From Coriobacteriia bacterium (GTDB lineage Bacteria; Actinomycetota; Coriobacteriia; WRKU01; WQUG01): a DNA stretch of 64,000 bases. Position numbers and translations under genes: made by a program. The stretch spans positions 1 to 64,000 of the forward strand of contig WRBC01000006.1 of assembly GCA_009779855.1 (NCBI GenBank). Reading direction: 5' to 3'. Below are positions 34,923-44,336 of this stretch, piece after piece. The notes beneath the pieces were generated by a model that was given only the letters and a program-made list of their open reading frames with translations, was not told where the DNA came from and made no database searches. The stretch's first letter is position 1. Every line of letters starts with the position of its first letter.

Positions 34923-36503
34923 ATGATGCAACTGGGCATAAACAACCCACTTCCATTCCCTGCAAGGGTCTTTATTTCTGCTATCACTGTTCTGCTTGCT
35001 GGCCTCTTTGCACTAAGCCCAGCGGTCGCAATCGCAACAGAATCAGAGACAGAGGCTGACAACGAATATGCGGAGGCTATCCATGACACGGCCACCACCC
35101 AAATTGCGCAGTTTGACGTCATTCAGTATAAGGTTTTGCAGTCAGAAGACATGTGGGTTGCTCGTGTCATTGTACAGCTTGCCGAACATGAGCCACTACC
35201 TGCAACTATCGAGGTTGCCGTACCGCAGCACTCTGCTGTCTTTCACTTTGGTGAAGATGGGCAGGGGGCATTTCCCTCCCCTCTTGATATGCGCATAGAA
35301 AACGGGTTCGACATCTACACAGGGATCATGACGCAGGCACGAATCGCCACTCTTGAATACACTCTGCCCGTCAGCCCCTTTGAGCAAACCAGCGCTGACC
35401 CCAGCATCAATGTCAGTTATACCCCGCTACATAATGTGGAAGAACTTTGGCTGATCGCTGCCCTGCCCCCAGAAAGCGCTGTTACAGACCAGCAATTTAG
35501 ATACATAGGCTCAGGCCCCCATGAGGAACCTGTCTTTGCATACATTGTGGAAGATGCCATAGGCGGACAGGAATACACAACCCAAATTGCCTATATCGCC
35601 AATGCGGGGGACCTCACCTCGCCCAGTGATAATACTGTCGCGCTGATTATCTTAGTAGTCTTCTTAGTTATTGTTGCGGCTGTTGTACTTTGGCTTTTCA
35701 AGCGCGGACGCACCACCCCCACTACTGTTTTACTCTGCGCATTTTTGCTTGCAGGATTTACCTTTGCGGGAACCGCAGTTGCGGGTGCCAGCGAAGAGGT
35801 AGCCGTTGAAGATCCACGTGGAATTCGCACACAGGATGCAGCAGAAACTATTGAGCCCTTTGTAAATCTACAGTATAAGGTTATGCTATGGGAAGGTGCC
35901 TGGACCGTCACGGTCAGAGGAAAAATTGACGAACATGCCCTGCTTCCTGCAACCGTTGAGATTGGTGTTCCAGCGGGCTCTGAAATCTTTTGGCTGGGAG
36001 AGGTCTACGCAGAGCATGGAAATCCTCCGACTAGCAATCCAGAGATTAGCCCTCCTTACAACATGAGAACTGAAGGTGATATCGATATTTATACCGCAGT
36101 CATTACAGAGGCTCATGCTATTCAGATCGAATATAATCTACCCTACGACCCCAGAATTGAAACCGAAGAAGGACCAGGACTTCGAATAACCTATACTCCT
36201 TTACATGATGTCGAACAATTATGGCTTGCTGGGGCGACCCCTCCAGAAACTGCTGTTCTTGACCGTAATATTCGTTACCTAGGAACAGGTCCCCACGGTG
36301 AACTTGCCTTTGCTTATGTTATTGATGATGCCACAGGCGGACAGGAATATTCGGAAGACATCATCTTTACAACAGGAATCGCAGAAACTGAGACCAATGT
36401 TGACCCTCTAGTTCCAATCGGAATTGCTGCGTCTATGCTTCTACTAGCAGGCGGCGGATTCTGGTATTACAAGCGAGGTGCCTACAAGGCAGATACTAAA
36501 TAG
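34923..36503 (+). CDS. internally duplicated surface protein (two copies of signal-domain-TM module)
   Basis: The 526-aa product looks like one membrane protein gene fused to a second copy of itself. Copy 1 has a signal segment (about 14-38), an extracellular beta domain (about 55-232) and a helix (NTVALIILVVFLVIVAAVVLWLF) ending KRGR. Copy 2 has a new hydrophobic signal-like segment (VLLCAFLLAGFTFAGTAVAGA), the same domain (about 305-480) and a final helix ending YYKRG. Matching blocks include QYKVLQSEDMW/QYKVMLWEGAW, SYTPLHNVEELWL/TYTPLHDVEQLWL and DAIGGQEY/DATGGQEY. GAGGAG precedes the ATG. No known family is recognised. The KRGR link would be a very short cytoplasmic turn unless copy 2 is released by signal peptidase. 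Confidence 0.8.
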   Translation: MMQLGINNPLPFPARVFISAITVLLAGLFALSPAVAIATESETEADNEYAEAIHDTATTQIAQFDVIQYKVLQSEDMWVARVIVQLAEHEPLPATIEVAVPQHSAVFHFGEDGQGAFPSPLDMRIENGFDIYTGIMTQARIATLEYTLPVSPFEQTSADPSINVSYTPLHNVEELWLIAALPPESAVTDQQFRYIGSGPHEEPVFAYIVEDAIGGQEYTTQIAYIANAGDLTSPSDNTVALIILVVFLVIVAAVVLWLFKRGRTTPTTVLLCAFLLAGFTFAGTAVAGASEEVAVEDPRGIRTQDAAETIEPFVNLQYKVMLWEGAWTVTVRGKIDEHALLPATVEIGVPAGSEIFWLGEVYAEHGNPPTSNPEISPPYNMRTEGDIDIYTAVITEAHAIQIEYNLPYDPRIETEEGPGLRITYTPLHDVEQLWLAGATPPETAVLDRNIRYLGTGPHGELAFAYVIDDATGGQEYSEDIIFTTGIAETETNVDPLVPIGIAASMLLLAGGGFWYYKRGAYKADTK

Positions 36504-36586
36504 TATTTGACGACCACGTTCGGCATCGAGCTGAAAAGCTTATCCGCTGAGCCTCTAGAGCAACTCTAGACCTGAAAATAAGAAAA

Positions 36587-36612
36587 ATGCCACCCGATTT
36601 GGGTGGCATTTT
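36587..36612. terminator. bidirectional terminator
   Basis: ATGCCACCC and GGGTGGCAT form a perfect 9-bp stem around GATTT, with AAAAA on the left and TTTTA on the right. It separates the surface-protein gene from the convergent tRNA gene and serves both. Confidence 0.9.
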
Positions 36613-36623
36613 AAATTTCGTGT

Positions 36624-36699
36624 TGGTGGTCCCAGTAGGATTCGAACCTACAACCTAAGGATTATGAGTCCTCCGCGCTAACCGTTGCGCCATGGGACC
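36624..36699 (-). tRNA. tRNA with CAU anticodon (Met, or Ile2 if lysidinylated)
   Basis: A complete 76-nt cloverleaf: acceptor GGTCCCA/TGGGACC, D-stem GCGC, anticodon loop CTCATAA (anticodon CAT at 36666-36664), T-arm GTAGGTTCGAATCCTAC, discriminator A and encoded CCA. The full 7-bp acceptor pairing argues against initiator tRNA. Elongator Met and the TilS-modified Ile2 cannot be told apart by eye. It lies between the sigma gene's 3' end and a terminator. Confidence 0.93.
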
Positions 36700-36754
36700 A
36701 CGTCATGCTCCGCACAAGAAATCATTACGCGATTGAATATAATAGCACAGACTA

Positions 36755-38398
36755 CTACTCTAGAAAGTCGCGCAGTTTAGCCGCATAACTAGGATGGCGC
36801 AACTTATTAAGCGTCTTAGACTCTATCTGACGGATACGCTCCCTCGTAACACCGAACTCTCTACCAACCTCTTCCAGTGTACGTGCGTGCCCATCCAACA
36901 GACCAAAGCGCAACTCTACCACTTTACGCTCACGTTCCGAAAGCTCATCAAGTACACGATTAAGGCCTTCTTGCAGCAAAGCATGACCTGCTGCCTCTGA
37001 TGGCCCCATGACTAGGGTGTCCTCTAGGAAATCCCCTAGTTGACTGTCTTCTTCTTCGCCAATAGGTGTTTCCAGTGACACGGGCTCTTGGCTAATCTTT
37101 AGGATTTCGCGAATGCGGTCACCGTCTAGACCCATCTTCTCACCAATTTGTTCTGGTGTAGGGTCCTCCCCTAGTTCCTGGACCAATTGACGCTGGATAC
37201 GAACGAGCTTGTTGATGGTCTCCACCATGTGTACAGGAATACGAATAGTGCGCGCCTGGTCTGCAATTGCACGGGTGATTGCCTGACGAATCCACCATGT
37301 TGCATAGGTCGAGAATTTGAAACCTTTTGTATAGTCAAATTTTTCTACCGCACGAATAAGTCCCAGGTTACCCTCTTGAATCAAGTCAAGGAAGGACATG
37401 CCGCGGCCGATGTATTTTTTAGCAATAGATACCACCAGACGAAGGTTGGCCTCTACCAAGCGACCTTTCGCCTCAAGACCGATTTGCTCCTGACGGATTA
37501 GACGACGTTCAACAGGACGTGGCAGTTTAACATCTTCGTCATCTGCCTTCTCTAGTTCATCAGTTGCCTCAAGGCCAATTTCAATCTTCTTTGCTAGATC
37601 AACCTCTTGCGCTGCTGTCAGCAGGTTAACCTTACCAATCTCTTTTAGGTACATTCGAACACTATCAGTGGTCATGGTGACGGCCACATGGCGCTCACGC
37701 GTGGACTGCTTGCCCTTCTTAGCGGACGGCTTCGCTGTCTCCCGGATAATTGACTCGAGTTCACGAATGTCAATATCAGTAGATTTTTTGGCAGTCGAAA
37801 GCTTCTCTAGAGACTCTACATCAACCTCAACCTCTTCACTGTCCTCATCTACACTGACTGCAATCTCGACGTCTGTATCATCGTCATCAATGTCATCTTC
37901 AGTGCCCGTACTACCCGTAGTCTGAGGGACCTCTTCACTGTCAACGCTCTCTTCATCAAGTAACGCAATCATTTCTGCGCCATCGATTTCCTCTTTAGCT
38001 ACGGCATCGTCAATCTTGATTCCCTGATCCTTAATAAATCCATAGATTCTATCAGCATCAAAATCTTCTTCAACGACACTTTCTAGTGATTCTTGAATTT
38101 GCGAATCGCTTAACTTGCCTGCAGACTTGCCTTCTTCTATCAGGGTTCGAAATTGAACGGCAACATCATCGCCAAACATAATTTCTTCAATGAACGTATC
38201 AACTTCTGATTTGTCCTTTTTCGAAACCTTCTTTGCAGGACTCTTCTTTCCTGCAGTCTTAGTTTTTGCTGGCGCTTTTTTTTCAGCAGCGGTCTTTTTA
38301 GCTGAAGACTTTTTTTCCGCAGTAGCCTTCTTTGAGGTAGCTTTTGCGGATTTCGCTTTTGCCTCTTCACTCTTTTTATTGTCTTTTGCTTTTGTCAT
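36755..38398 (-). CDS. rpoD: primary sigma factor (sigma-A/RpoD)
   Basis: The 547-aa product has a Lys/Ala-rich basic tail (residues about 1-65), a region 1.1-like part and an Asp/Glu-rich stretch (about 165-205). Region 1.2 ([16 protein letters not shown]), region 2 ([38 protein letters not shown]), region 3 ([16 protein letters not shown]) and region 4.2 ([20 protein letters not shown]) follow. AGGA sits 7 nt before ATG 38398, which I prefer to GTG 38404. It follows dnaG by 24 nt in the dgt-dnaG-rpoD operon. Confidence 0.97.
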   Translation of the reverse strand: MTKAKDNKKSEEAKAKSAKATSKKATAEKKSSAKKTAAEKKAPAKTKTAGKKSPAKKVSKKDKSEVDTFIEEIMFGDDVAVQFRTLIEEGKSAGKLSDSQIQESLESVVEEDFDADRIYGFIKDQGIKIDDAVAKEEIDGAEMIALLDEESVDSEEVPQTTGSTGTEDDIDDDDTDVEIAVSVDEDSEEVEVDVESLEKLSTAKKSTDIDIRELESIIRETAKPSAKKGKQSTRERHVAVTMTTDSVRMYLKEIGKVNLLTAAQEVDLAKKIEIGLEATDELEKADDEDVKLPRPVERRLIRQEQIGLEAKGRLVEANLRLVVSIAKKYIGRGMSFLDLIQEGNLGLIRAVEKFDYTKGFKFSTYATWWIRQAITRAIADQARTIRIPVHMVETINKLVRIQRQLVQELGEDPTPEQIGEKMGLDGDRIREILKISQEPVSLETPIGEEEDSQLGDFLEDTLVMGPSEAAGHALLQEGLNRVLDELSERERKVVELRFGLLDGHARTLEEVGREFGVTRERIRQIESKTLNKLRHPSYAAKLRDFLE

Positions 38399-38422
38399 GT
38401 TCACATCCTTGAAAAGGTAGAA

Positions 38423-40303
38423 TTATTGAAAGCGTTTTTCACGTATTTGGTGGAGCTCCTGACTTGCCGCAGTCAGTGCTTCCAAATAAACCTTACTGTT
38501 TTCATTATCCCTTTGAAGATCACTGCGAATAATTCTAATTTTTCGCTCAAGTGCAGATTCTCTTAGTCTATACAGTAGACTGTCTGCTAAGTCGCGCACA
38601 CTTTCGCCAGAACCTTCAAAGTCATAGGCAGTCACCAATTGTGCCATACCTGGGATATCCTCGTCCAGCAACTTTACGCTGTAGTCGGCCTCTTTATGCG
38701 CAAATTCTGCAATCTTGTCATAAGCGGCACGGTACATGGGATGAGTAAAGGGGCTTAAGTTCTGATTCTGCAAAATATAATCGCGCGCAGCAGGTGCCAC
38801 AATCATTAGGGCAAGCAGCTCACGTTCCATAAGTTCAGTAGGCGTTAGCTGGGAAAGTCCACTCGCGCCCGCAGCATCATTGCCACCAGCAGAGAAGGTG
38901 TCGGCAAAACGCAGACCTTGCTCCGCTTCCGCTATCCCATACTGATCTGAAGAAGGTCGTGACGGTCGTGCATCCTCTAAGGCTTCAAGCACTTGTGCCT
39001 CTGTAACGTCACCACCTGCACGTGTTAGACTGTCGGCAACATAGTTGGCATAACCGCCTGCAAGCATACTTCCCTTTAGCGGGGCTAATACAATTACACT
39101 GTCATTGAGCGCCTTAACGCGTTCTTCTGGACGGGATAAATCCCATCTGCCCAGTCTTCTGTCTAAAGCAAATTCAATCAGAGGCTTTGCTTCTAGCAGC
39201 AATTGTGTAAACTGGGCCTTACCTGTCTCGCTCTCCATTAAATCTGCTGGATCTGCACCTTGCGGCAAACAAACAACATCCAGATTGACAGGAGAAGCAG
39301 AGTATTCAGGGGACAAAGATCGGTCAATATGTTCAGATGCCTTATCGGCAGCGCGCATTCCTGCCTCATCTCCATCAAAGATGTACACGACACGATTTAC
39401 CGTGCGACTTAAAATCTTTACATGTTGAGCCGTCAAAGCTGTACCCAGGGTTGCTACACAGTACTCAAAGCCAGCCTTACTTAAGGCAATAACATCTGTG
39501 TAGCCTTCAACTACCAATACTGTCTTTTCCGTATGCATACTGCGTTTTGCATGATCTAAACCATAAAGGTTGCGGCTCTTATTAAACAGTGGGGTTTCGC
39601 TACTGTTAATGTATTTTGGTTCGCTGTTATCAAGGACTCTACCACCAAAAGCAATAGCCTGACCTTGTGCATCTGATATAGGAAAGATAAGACGTTTAAA
39701 AAAACGATCCTGAAGACCTTTGCCATAATGCGAGTGCATGGCCACATTTGCCGCAACCATATCTTCATCGCGATGCCCCTTAGTACGCAAATGTCTGACT
39801 AGTTCGCCTTTACCTACTGCATAACCCAGCTTCCACTGCGTAGCTATGTCAGAGCCAAAACCTCTACGTGAAAGATAGTCTCGTGCCGCAGCTGCATCAG
39901 CAGCAGGAGACCTGCGCAGATAGGTAGCATAAAAATCGACCGTATCAGAACAGACTGCCAGCAAGCGCTTGCGTCTGCCTGCTTCTTTTTGCGCTTGAGG
40001 ATCAATAGCTATTTCGATTCCAGCACGGTCTGCCAAAAGCTTTACTGCCTCTGGAAAGGATAAGTTTTGAGTCTTCATGACAAAGCTGAAAACATCTCCG
40101 CCCTCACCGCAGGCACCAAAGCAGTGCCAGCGTCCACTGTTGGGATCTACCTTAAAAGAAGGAGATTTTTCCTTATGGAAGGGACAGCATGCCCAATACT
40201 CTCGACCCTTCATACGTAAGTCAGGAGCATACTCCCGCACCAAAGCTAGGGTGTCAGTCGCATCACGAATCTTGTTTATATCTGTTTCGTTGTATCGAAC
40301 CAT
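38423..40303 (-). CDS. dnaG: DNA primase
   Basis: The 626-aa protein has an N-terminal zinc-binding domain (CCPFHKEKSPSFKVDP, then WHCFGACGEGGDVFSF), a TOPRIM domain (VLVVEGYTDVIALSKAGF; VYIFDGDEAGMRAADKA) and a C-terminal helicase-interaction region. The last zinc pair reads C-x3-C instead of the usual C-x2-C. No Shine-Dalgarno precedes ATG 40303, but TATAAT ends 4 nt before it, hinting at an internal promoter. It lies between dgt and rpoD. Confidence 0.96.
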   Translation of the reverse strand: MVRYNETDINKIRDATDTLALVREYAPDLRMKGREYWACCPFHKEKSPSFKVDPNSGRWHCFGACGEGGDVFSFVMKTQNLSFPEAVKLLADRAGIEIAIDPQAQKEAGRRKRLLAVCSDTVDFYATYLRRSPAADAAAARDYLSRRGFGSDIATQWKLGYAVGKGELVRHLRTKGHRDEDMVAANVAMHSHYGKGLQDRFFKRLIFPISDAQGQAIAFGGRVLDNSEPKYINSSETPLFNKSRNLYGLDHAKRSMHTEKTVLVVEGYTDVIALSKAGFEYCVATLGTALTAQHVKILSRTVNRVVYIFDGDEAGMRAADKASEHIDRSLSPEYSASPVNLDVVCLPQGADPADLMESETGKAQFTQLLLEAKPLIEFALDRRLGRWDLSRPEERVKALNDSVIVLAPLKGSMLAGGYANYVADSLTRAGGDVTEAQVLEALEDARPSRPSSDQYGIAEAEQGLRFADTFSAGGNDAAGASGLSQLTPTELMERELLALMIVAPAARDYILQNQNLSPFTHPMYRAAYDKIAEFAHKEADYSVKLLDEDIPGMAQLVTAYDFEGSGESVRDLADSLLYRLRESALERKIRIIRSDLQRDNENSKVYLEALTAASQELHQIREKRFQ

Positions 40304-40352
40304 ACAAATTATAAGTGCCCGTGGCAGTGTTGCACTTCGTTCCTAAGCAGAC

Positions 40353-41459
40353 TTAACATATACTTGCCTCATTGTCACTGCGTTCACGATGCCAGCTTGA
40401 AGGAACAAAGAGATCCTCGTAAAGACGTAACGCATAGCGATCAGTCATACCCGCAACAAAATCAATGCACGATTGAACATGCTCTACTTCTGAAATGCTT
40501 TTCTCTACTGTATCCCGCTTTGTTTTATCCTGCTTGTAACGATACTCTACAGGAACCTCGTCAATATTATCAATGTAGTATTTGAAAAGTGCCTTGACAA
40601 GGTTTTTTGCCTTTGGCTCCTCTGCTTTTGCACGGGGCGAAAGATACACATTCTCAAAAAGAAAGTTACGCAGACCCAACATAGCCTCACCTACAGCAGG
40701 CGACAATTCAATATGGTCTTTACCCGCAGAAGCTTCAATCATATCTTGCACTAAGGTAGTGATACGTTCTGGGGCATTATTGCCTAATACTACACAATAA
40801 TCTGTGGGAACATCCTCTTCTGACAACACGCCCGCACGCAGAGCATCATCGATATCATGATTGATATAGGCAATGCGGTCTGCTGTACGTACAATCTGGC
40901 CCTCTAGGGTCATTGGCATGTGTTTGCCAGAGTGACCCAGTATGCCGTCACGCGTTTCCTGGCAAAGGTTTAATCCTACCCCCTCGTACTCAAGCTCTTC
41001 TACTACGCGTAACGACTGCACAGCATGGTTAAACCTTGCAGGGGCATCAGGGAAACGACCACTCTGGGCGAGTTCTGACAAAACCTCATCCAGTGCAGCT
41101 TCACCTGTATGCCCAAAGGGGGTATGTCCTAAATCATGTCCCAGGGCGATAGCCTCTGTCAAATCTTCGTTTAGCGCTAAAGTGCGCGCAATAGAACGTG
41201 CAATTTGAGCAACTTCTAAAGTATGCGTCATACGTGTACGGTAATGGTCACCTTCTGGCGCTAGAAACACCTGAGTCTTATGCGACAGGCGACGAAAGGA
41301 CTTACAGTGCAGAATGCGCTCACGGTCACGCTGAAACTCAGTGCGGTAATCGTCTAAACTGCGCTGACGTTCACGTCCCTTTGTCGCATCAGAAAAAGCT
41401 GCAAAAGGAGAGAGCGTTTCGCGCTCCCTCCTTTCTAAGTCGACTCTTTTAATCAGGAT
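40353..41459 (-). CDS. dgt: deoxyguanosinetriphosphate triphosphohydrolase-like protein, non-canonical start
   Basis: The HD-domain dNTPase of about 368 residues has HTLEVAQIARSIAR, ALGHDLGHTPFGHTGE and TADRIAYINHDIDDA. The family's conserved N-terminus (LSPFAAFSDATKGRERQRS; DRERILHCKSFRRLSHKTQ) lies upstream of the first canonical start (GTG 41270), in the same frame, with no ATG, GTG or TTG before it. ATC at 41459 has GGGGAG 8 nt upstream and comes 5 nt after the ppdK stop. CTG 41456 and ATT 41453 are alternatives. A lost start through sequence error cannot be excluded. It heads dgt-dnaG-rpoD. Confidence 0.8.
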   Translation of the reverse strand: MLIKRVDLERRERETLSPFAAFSDATKGRERQRSLDDYRTEFQRDRERILHCKSFRRLSHKTQVFLAPEGDHYRTRMTHTLEVAQIARSIARTLALNEDLTEAIALGHDLGHTPFGHTGEAALDEVLSELAQSGRFPDAPARFNHAVQSLRVVEELEYEGVGLNLCQETRDGILGHSGKHMPMTLEGQIVRTADRIAYINHDIDDALRAGVLSEEDVPTDYCVVLGNNAPERITTLVQDMIEASAGKDHIELSPAVGEAMLGLRNFLFENVYLSPRAKAEEPKAKNLVKALFKYYIDNIDEVPVEYRYKQDKTKRDTVEKSISEVEHVQSCIDFVAGMTDRYALRLYEDLFVPSSWHRERSDNEASIC

Positions 41460-41464
41460 AGCTA

Positions 41465-44179
41465 TTACTCCCCAATCGATGCGCGCGCTGCAGCAAGGCG
41501 TGCCACAGGAACACGATAGGGTGAACAGCTTACGTAGTCTAGTCCTAGCTTAAAGAATTTCGCGATTGAGTCAGGGTCTCCACCATGTTCGCCACAAACA
41601 CCCAGCTTAATACCAGAGTTTGTTTCACGTCCGCCCTTACATGCCATATCTACCAGCTTGATAACACCGTCATCAATAGTTTCAAAGGGATTCACAGGAA
41701 TAACCTTACGCTCTAGGTATTGAGGCATAAACTTTGACTCTACATCATCACGCGAGAACCCGAAGGCGGTTTGCGTCAAATCGTTAGTTCCATAACTAAA
41801 GAAGTCTGCATGCTTCGCAACCTCATCAGCAGTCACGCAAGCGCGTGGCAGCTCAATCATGGTTCCAATAAGGATATCCACTTCTATGCCGGTTGCTGCA
41901 AACACCTTTGCAATGATTGTCTCAGTTTCAGCACGCAGGATTTCAAGTTCCTTATCGACACTTACCAGTGGAATCATGATTTCAGGACGAGGATCAAGTC
42001 CGCGCTTCTTCAGCTCGCAGGCTGCCTCTGTAATAGCACGCACCTGAATACCATAAAGATCTGGGAAGAGAATACCTAGACGACATCCACGTGTGCCCAG
42101 CATAGGATTCATTTCAGAAAGTGCATCAATCTGTGCAAGGCGCTTGCGTTTCGGAGCAAGCACATCATTACTCACACCCTGATCTTCTAGCTTTGTAATC
42201 TCAACTTCAAGCTCACGAGGGCTTTCAAGGAACTCATGTAGCGGTGGATCAAGCAGGCGCACTGTAACAGGAAGTCCGTCCATGGCCTCAAAGATGCCCA
42301 AGAAGTCGCCAACCTGTGCCTCTTCAAGCTTCTCTAAAGCAGCCGACCTAGTCTGCTGATCATCGCTTAGGATGAAGTCCTCGATGATGGCCTTGCGCTC
42401 CCCTAGAAACATGTGCTCTGTACGGGCTAAGCCAATACCAGCTGCACCGAATTCGCGTGCTAGGGTTGCATCTTCTGGCGTATCAGCATTTGCGCGAATA
42501 CCTAGGGTACGGAACTCATCAGTCCATTCAAGGATAGTACCAAAGTCACCACTAACCTCTGGTTCAATCAGTTCGGCAGCACCTAGAACCAATGAACCTG
42601 AAGTGCCATCAATCGAAATGATGTCACCTTCGTTAATAACAACGTCAGTCCCCTTAACACGGGCCTGTTTCGCCTTTGCATCAATCGTTAGGGAGTCTAC
42701 ACCGCAAACACAAGGCTTACCCATGCCGCGTGCGACTACTGCCGCATGTGAAGTCTTCCCTCCATGTGAGGTCAAAATACCCTGCGCGGCAATCATGCCA
42801 TGCAGGTCGTCAGGCGTTGTTTCCCAGCGTACGAGGATGACCTTCTCGCCCAACTCTGCTGCAGATTCTGCACAGTCAGCAGTAAAAACAGCTTTACCTA
42901 CTGCAGCCCCTGGACTTGCATTGAGGCCTTTTGCCAGTACATCATAGGATTTGTTTGGATCAAATTGTGGATGCAGTAGCTGGTCTAGCTGTGAAGGATC
43001 AATGCGAAGTAGCGCTTCTTTTTTATCAATACAACCCTCAGCAACCATATCAACAGCAATCTTCAGCGCAGCCTTTGCAGTACGCTTACCTACACGGGTC
43101 TGCAGCATCCAGAGCTTACCTTGCTCAATGGTGAATTCAATGTCACACATATCGCAATAGGCCTTCTCGAGGATGTCAAAAATCTTGTCAAGTTCTTCAC
43201 CAGCAGCAGCTAGTTCAGGGTTCTTCTTTAGGTCAGCGATAGGGTCGGTTAGACGAATACCCGCCACAACATCTTCACCCTGTGCGTTTACCAAGTAATC
43301 GCCATAGTACTCATTGGTACCATCAGCTGGGTTACGCGTAAAACCTACACCTGTAGCAGAAGTTTCACCCTTATTACCAAAGACCATGGCTTGCACATTG
43401 ACAGCCGTTCCCAAATCATCAGAAATCTTTTCCATACGACGATAGTCAATCGCACGACGATTGTTCCAAGACTTAAATACTGCCTCGATGGCAAGACGTA
43501 GCTGCATAGCAACGTCTTGTGGGAATTCCGCTTTTCCGCCCGCTACAAGTTCAGGGTACTCCCCATGATCAACGTGTTTCGAGAAAATCTCCTTAAACTC
43601 TGCAACCAATTCACGCAAGTCAACAGCAGTTAGCTCATTATCTGCCTCTACCCCACGCGCACGACGTTTCAAGGTTAAGGCATTTTCAAAGAGGTCACCC
43701 TCGACATCCATTACAACCTTACTAAACATCTGAATGAAGCGACGGTAAGAGTCCCAAGCAAACTCTTCGTTCTGCGTTTGCTTGATTAGGCCTTGGACGC
43801 TCTCGTCATTTAGACCCAGGTTCAGGACAGTGTCCATCATGCCTGGCATACTAAAGGCGGAACCACTACGAACTGCCACAAGCAACGGATCATCAGCATC
43901 GCCTAGCTTTTTTCCCATTTTTTCTTCTAGTTGGGCAGTATAACGGTCAATTTCTTCCTGTAGGCCAACAGGATAAGCAGCAGGGGTAGCGCCATAGTAC
44001 TCAACGCAAGCCTGACAAGTAATCGTGTATCCAGGGGGTACAGGCAATCCCATATTAGCCATTTCAGCCAAGTTCGCACCCTTACCACCTAAGATGAACT
44101 TCATGTCCTTATTGCCTTCAGTGTTATTGCTACCGTCAGCATTCTTGCCAAAGCCGTAAACGCGCTTAACTTCAGTCAC
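41465..44179 (-). CDS. ppdK: pyruvate, phosphate dikinase
   Basis: The 904-aa enzyme starts at GTG 44179 (GGGAG 5 nt upstream; VTEVKRVYGFG). It has the N-terminal ATP-grasp part (ILGGKGANLAEMANMGLPVPPG; AVRSGSAFSMPGMMDT), the phospho-histidine loop (LTSHGGKTSHAAVVARGMGKPCV) and a C-terminal PEP/pyruvate barrel (MIELPRACVTADEVAKHADFFSYGTNDLTQ; GVCGEHGGDP). It interconverts pyruvate and PEP with ATP and phosphate, in glycolysis or gluconeogenesis of anaerobes. The dgt gene follows immediately. Confidence 0.97.
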   Translation of the reverse strand: MTEVKRVYGFGKNADGSNNTEGNKDMKFILGGKGANLAEMANMGLPVPPGYTITCQACVEYYGATPAAYPVGLQEEIDRYTAQLEEKMGKKLGDADDPLLVAVRSGSAFSMPGMMDTVLNLGLNDESVQGLIKQTQNEEFAWDSYRRFIQMFSKVVMDVEGDLFENALTLKRRARGVEADNELTAVDLRELVAEFKEIFSKHVDHGEYPELVAGGKAEFPQDVAMQLRLAIEAVFKSWNNRRAIDYRRMEKISDDLGTAVNVQAMVFGNKGETSATGVGFTRNPADGTNEYYGDYLVNAQGEDVVAGIRLTDPIADLKKNPELAAAGEELDKIFDILEKAYCDMCDIEFTIEQGKLWMLQTRVGKRTAKAALKIAVDMVAEGCIDKKEALLRIDPSQLDQLLHPQFDPNKSYDVLAKGLNASPGAAVGKAVFTADCAESAAELGEKVILVRWETTPDDLHGMIAAQGILTSHGGKTSHAAVVARGMGKPCVCGVDSLTIDAKAKQARVKGTDVVINEGDIISIDGTSGSLVLGAAELIEPEVSGDFGTILEWTDEFRTLGIRANADTPEDATLAREFGAAGIGLARTEHMFLGERKAIIEDFILSDDQQTRSAALEKLEEAQVGDFLGIFEAMDGLPVTVRLLDPPLHEFLESPRELEVEITKLEDQGVSNDVLAPKRKRLAQIDALSEMNPMLGTRGCRLGILFPDLYGIQVRAITEAACELKKRGLDPRPEIMIPLVSVDKELEILRAETETIIAKVFAATGIEVDILIGTMIELPRACVTADEVAKHADFFSYGTNDLTQTAFGFSRDDVESKFMPQYLERKVIPVNPFETIDDGVIKLVDMACKGGRETNSGIKLGVCGEHGGDPDSIAKFFKLGLDYVSCSPYRVPVARLAAARASIGE

Positions 44180-44243
44180 GTCAACTCCCTCTCTGTCGTT
44201 ACTAACTGTTCCTGCTGAATTTTTAGGCAAATTCGCAGTCAAA

Positions 44244-44268
44244 CTAAAAATGGGCTGAAAAAGCCCGC
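44244..44268 (-). terminator. weak terminator of the acetamidase gene
   Basis: On the minus strand GGGCT-TTTTC-AGCCC is followed by ATTTTTAG, about 70 bp beyond the acetamidase/formamidase stop and before ppdK. Confidence 0.6.
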
Positions 44269-44336
44269 CCCTAATAATATCGAATTGCAGTGGAGTGCGT
44301 CCAGTTATCACTCGCACAATTCGGCGCGGCGGTACC

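Noticed and set aside
40353-41270. GTG at 41270 as the dgt start
   Set aside because: It would remove about 60 residues that match the conserved family N-terminus.
41465-44317. 950-residue version of PpdK
   Set aside because: GGGAG at 5 nt before GTG 44179 and the family N-terminus support the shorter protein.
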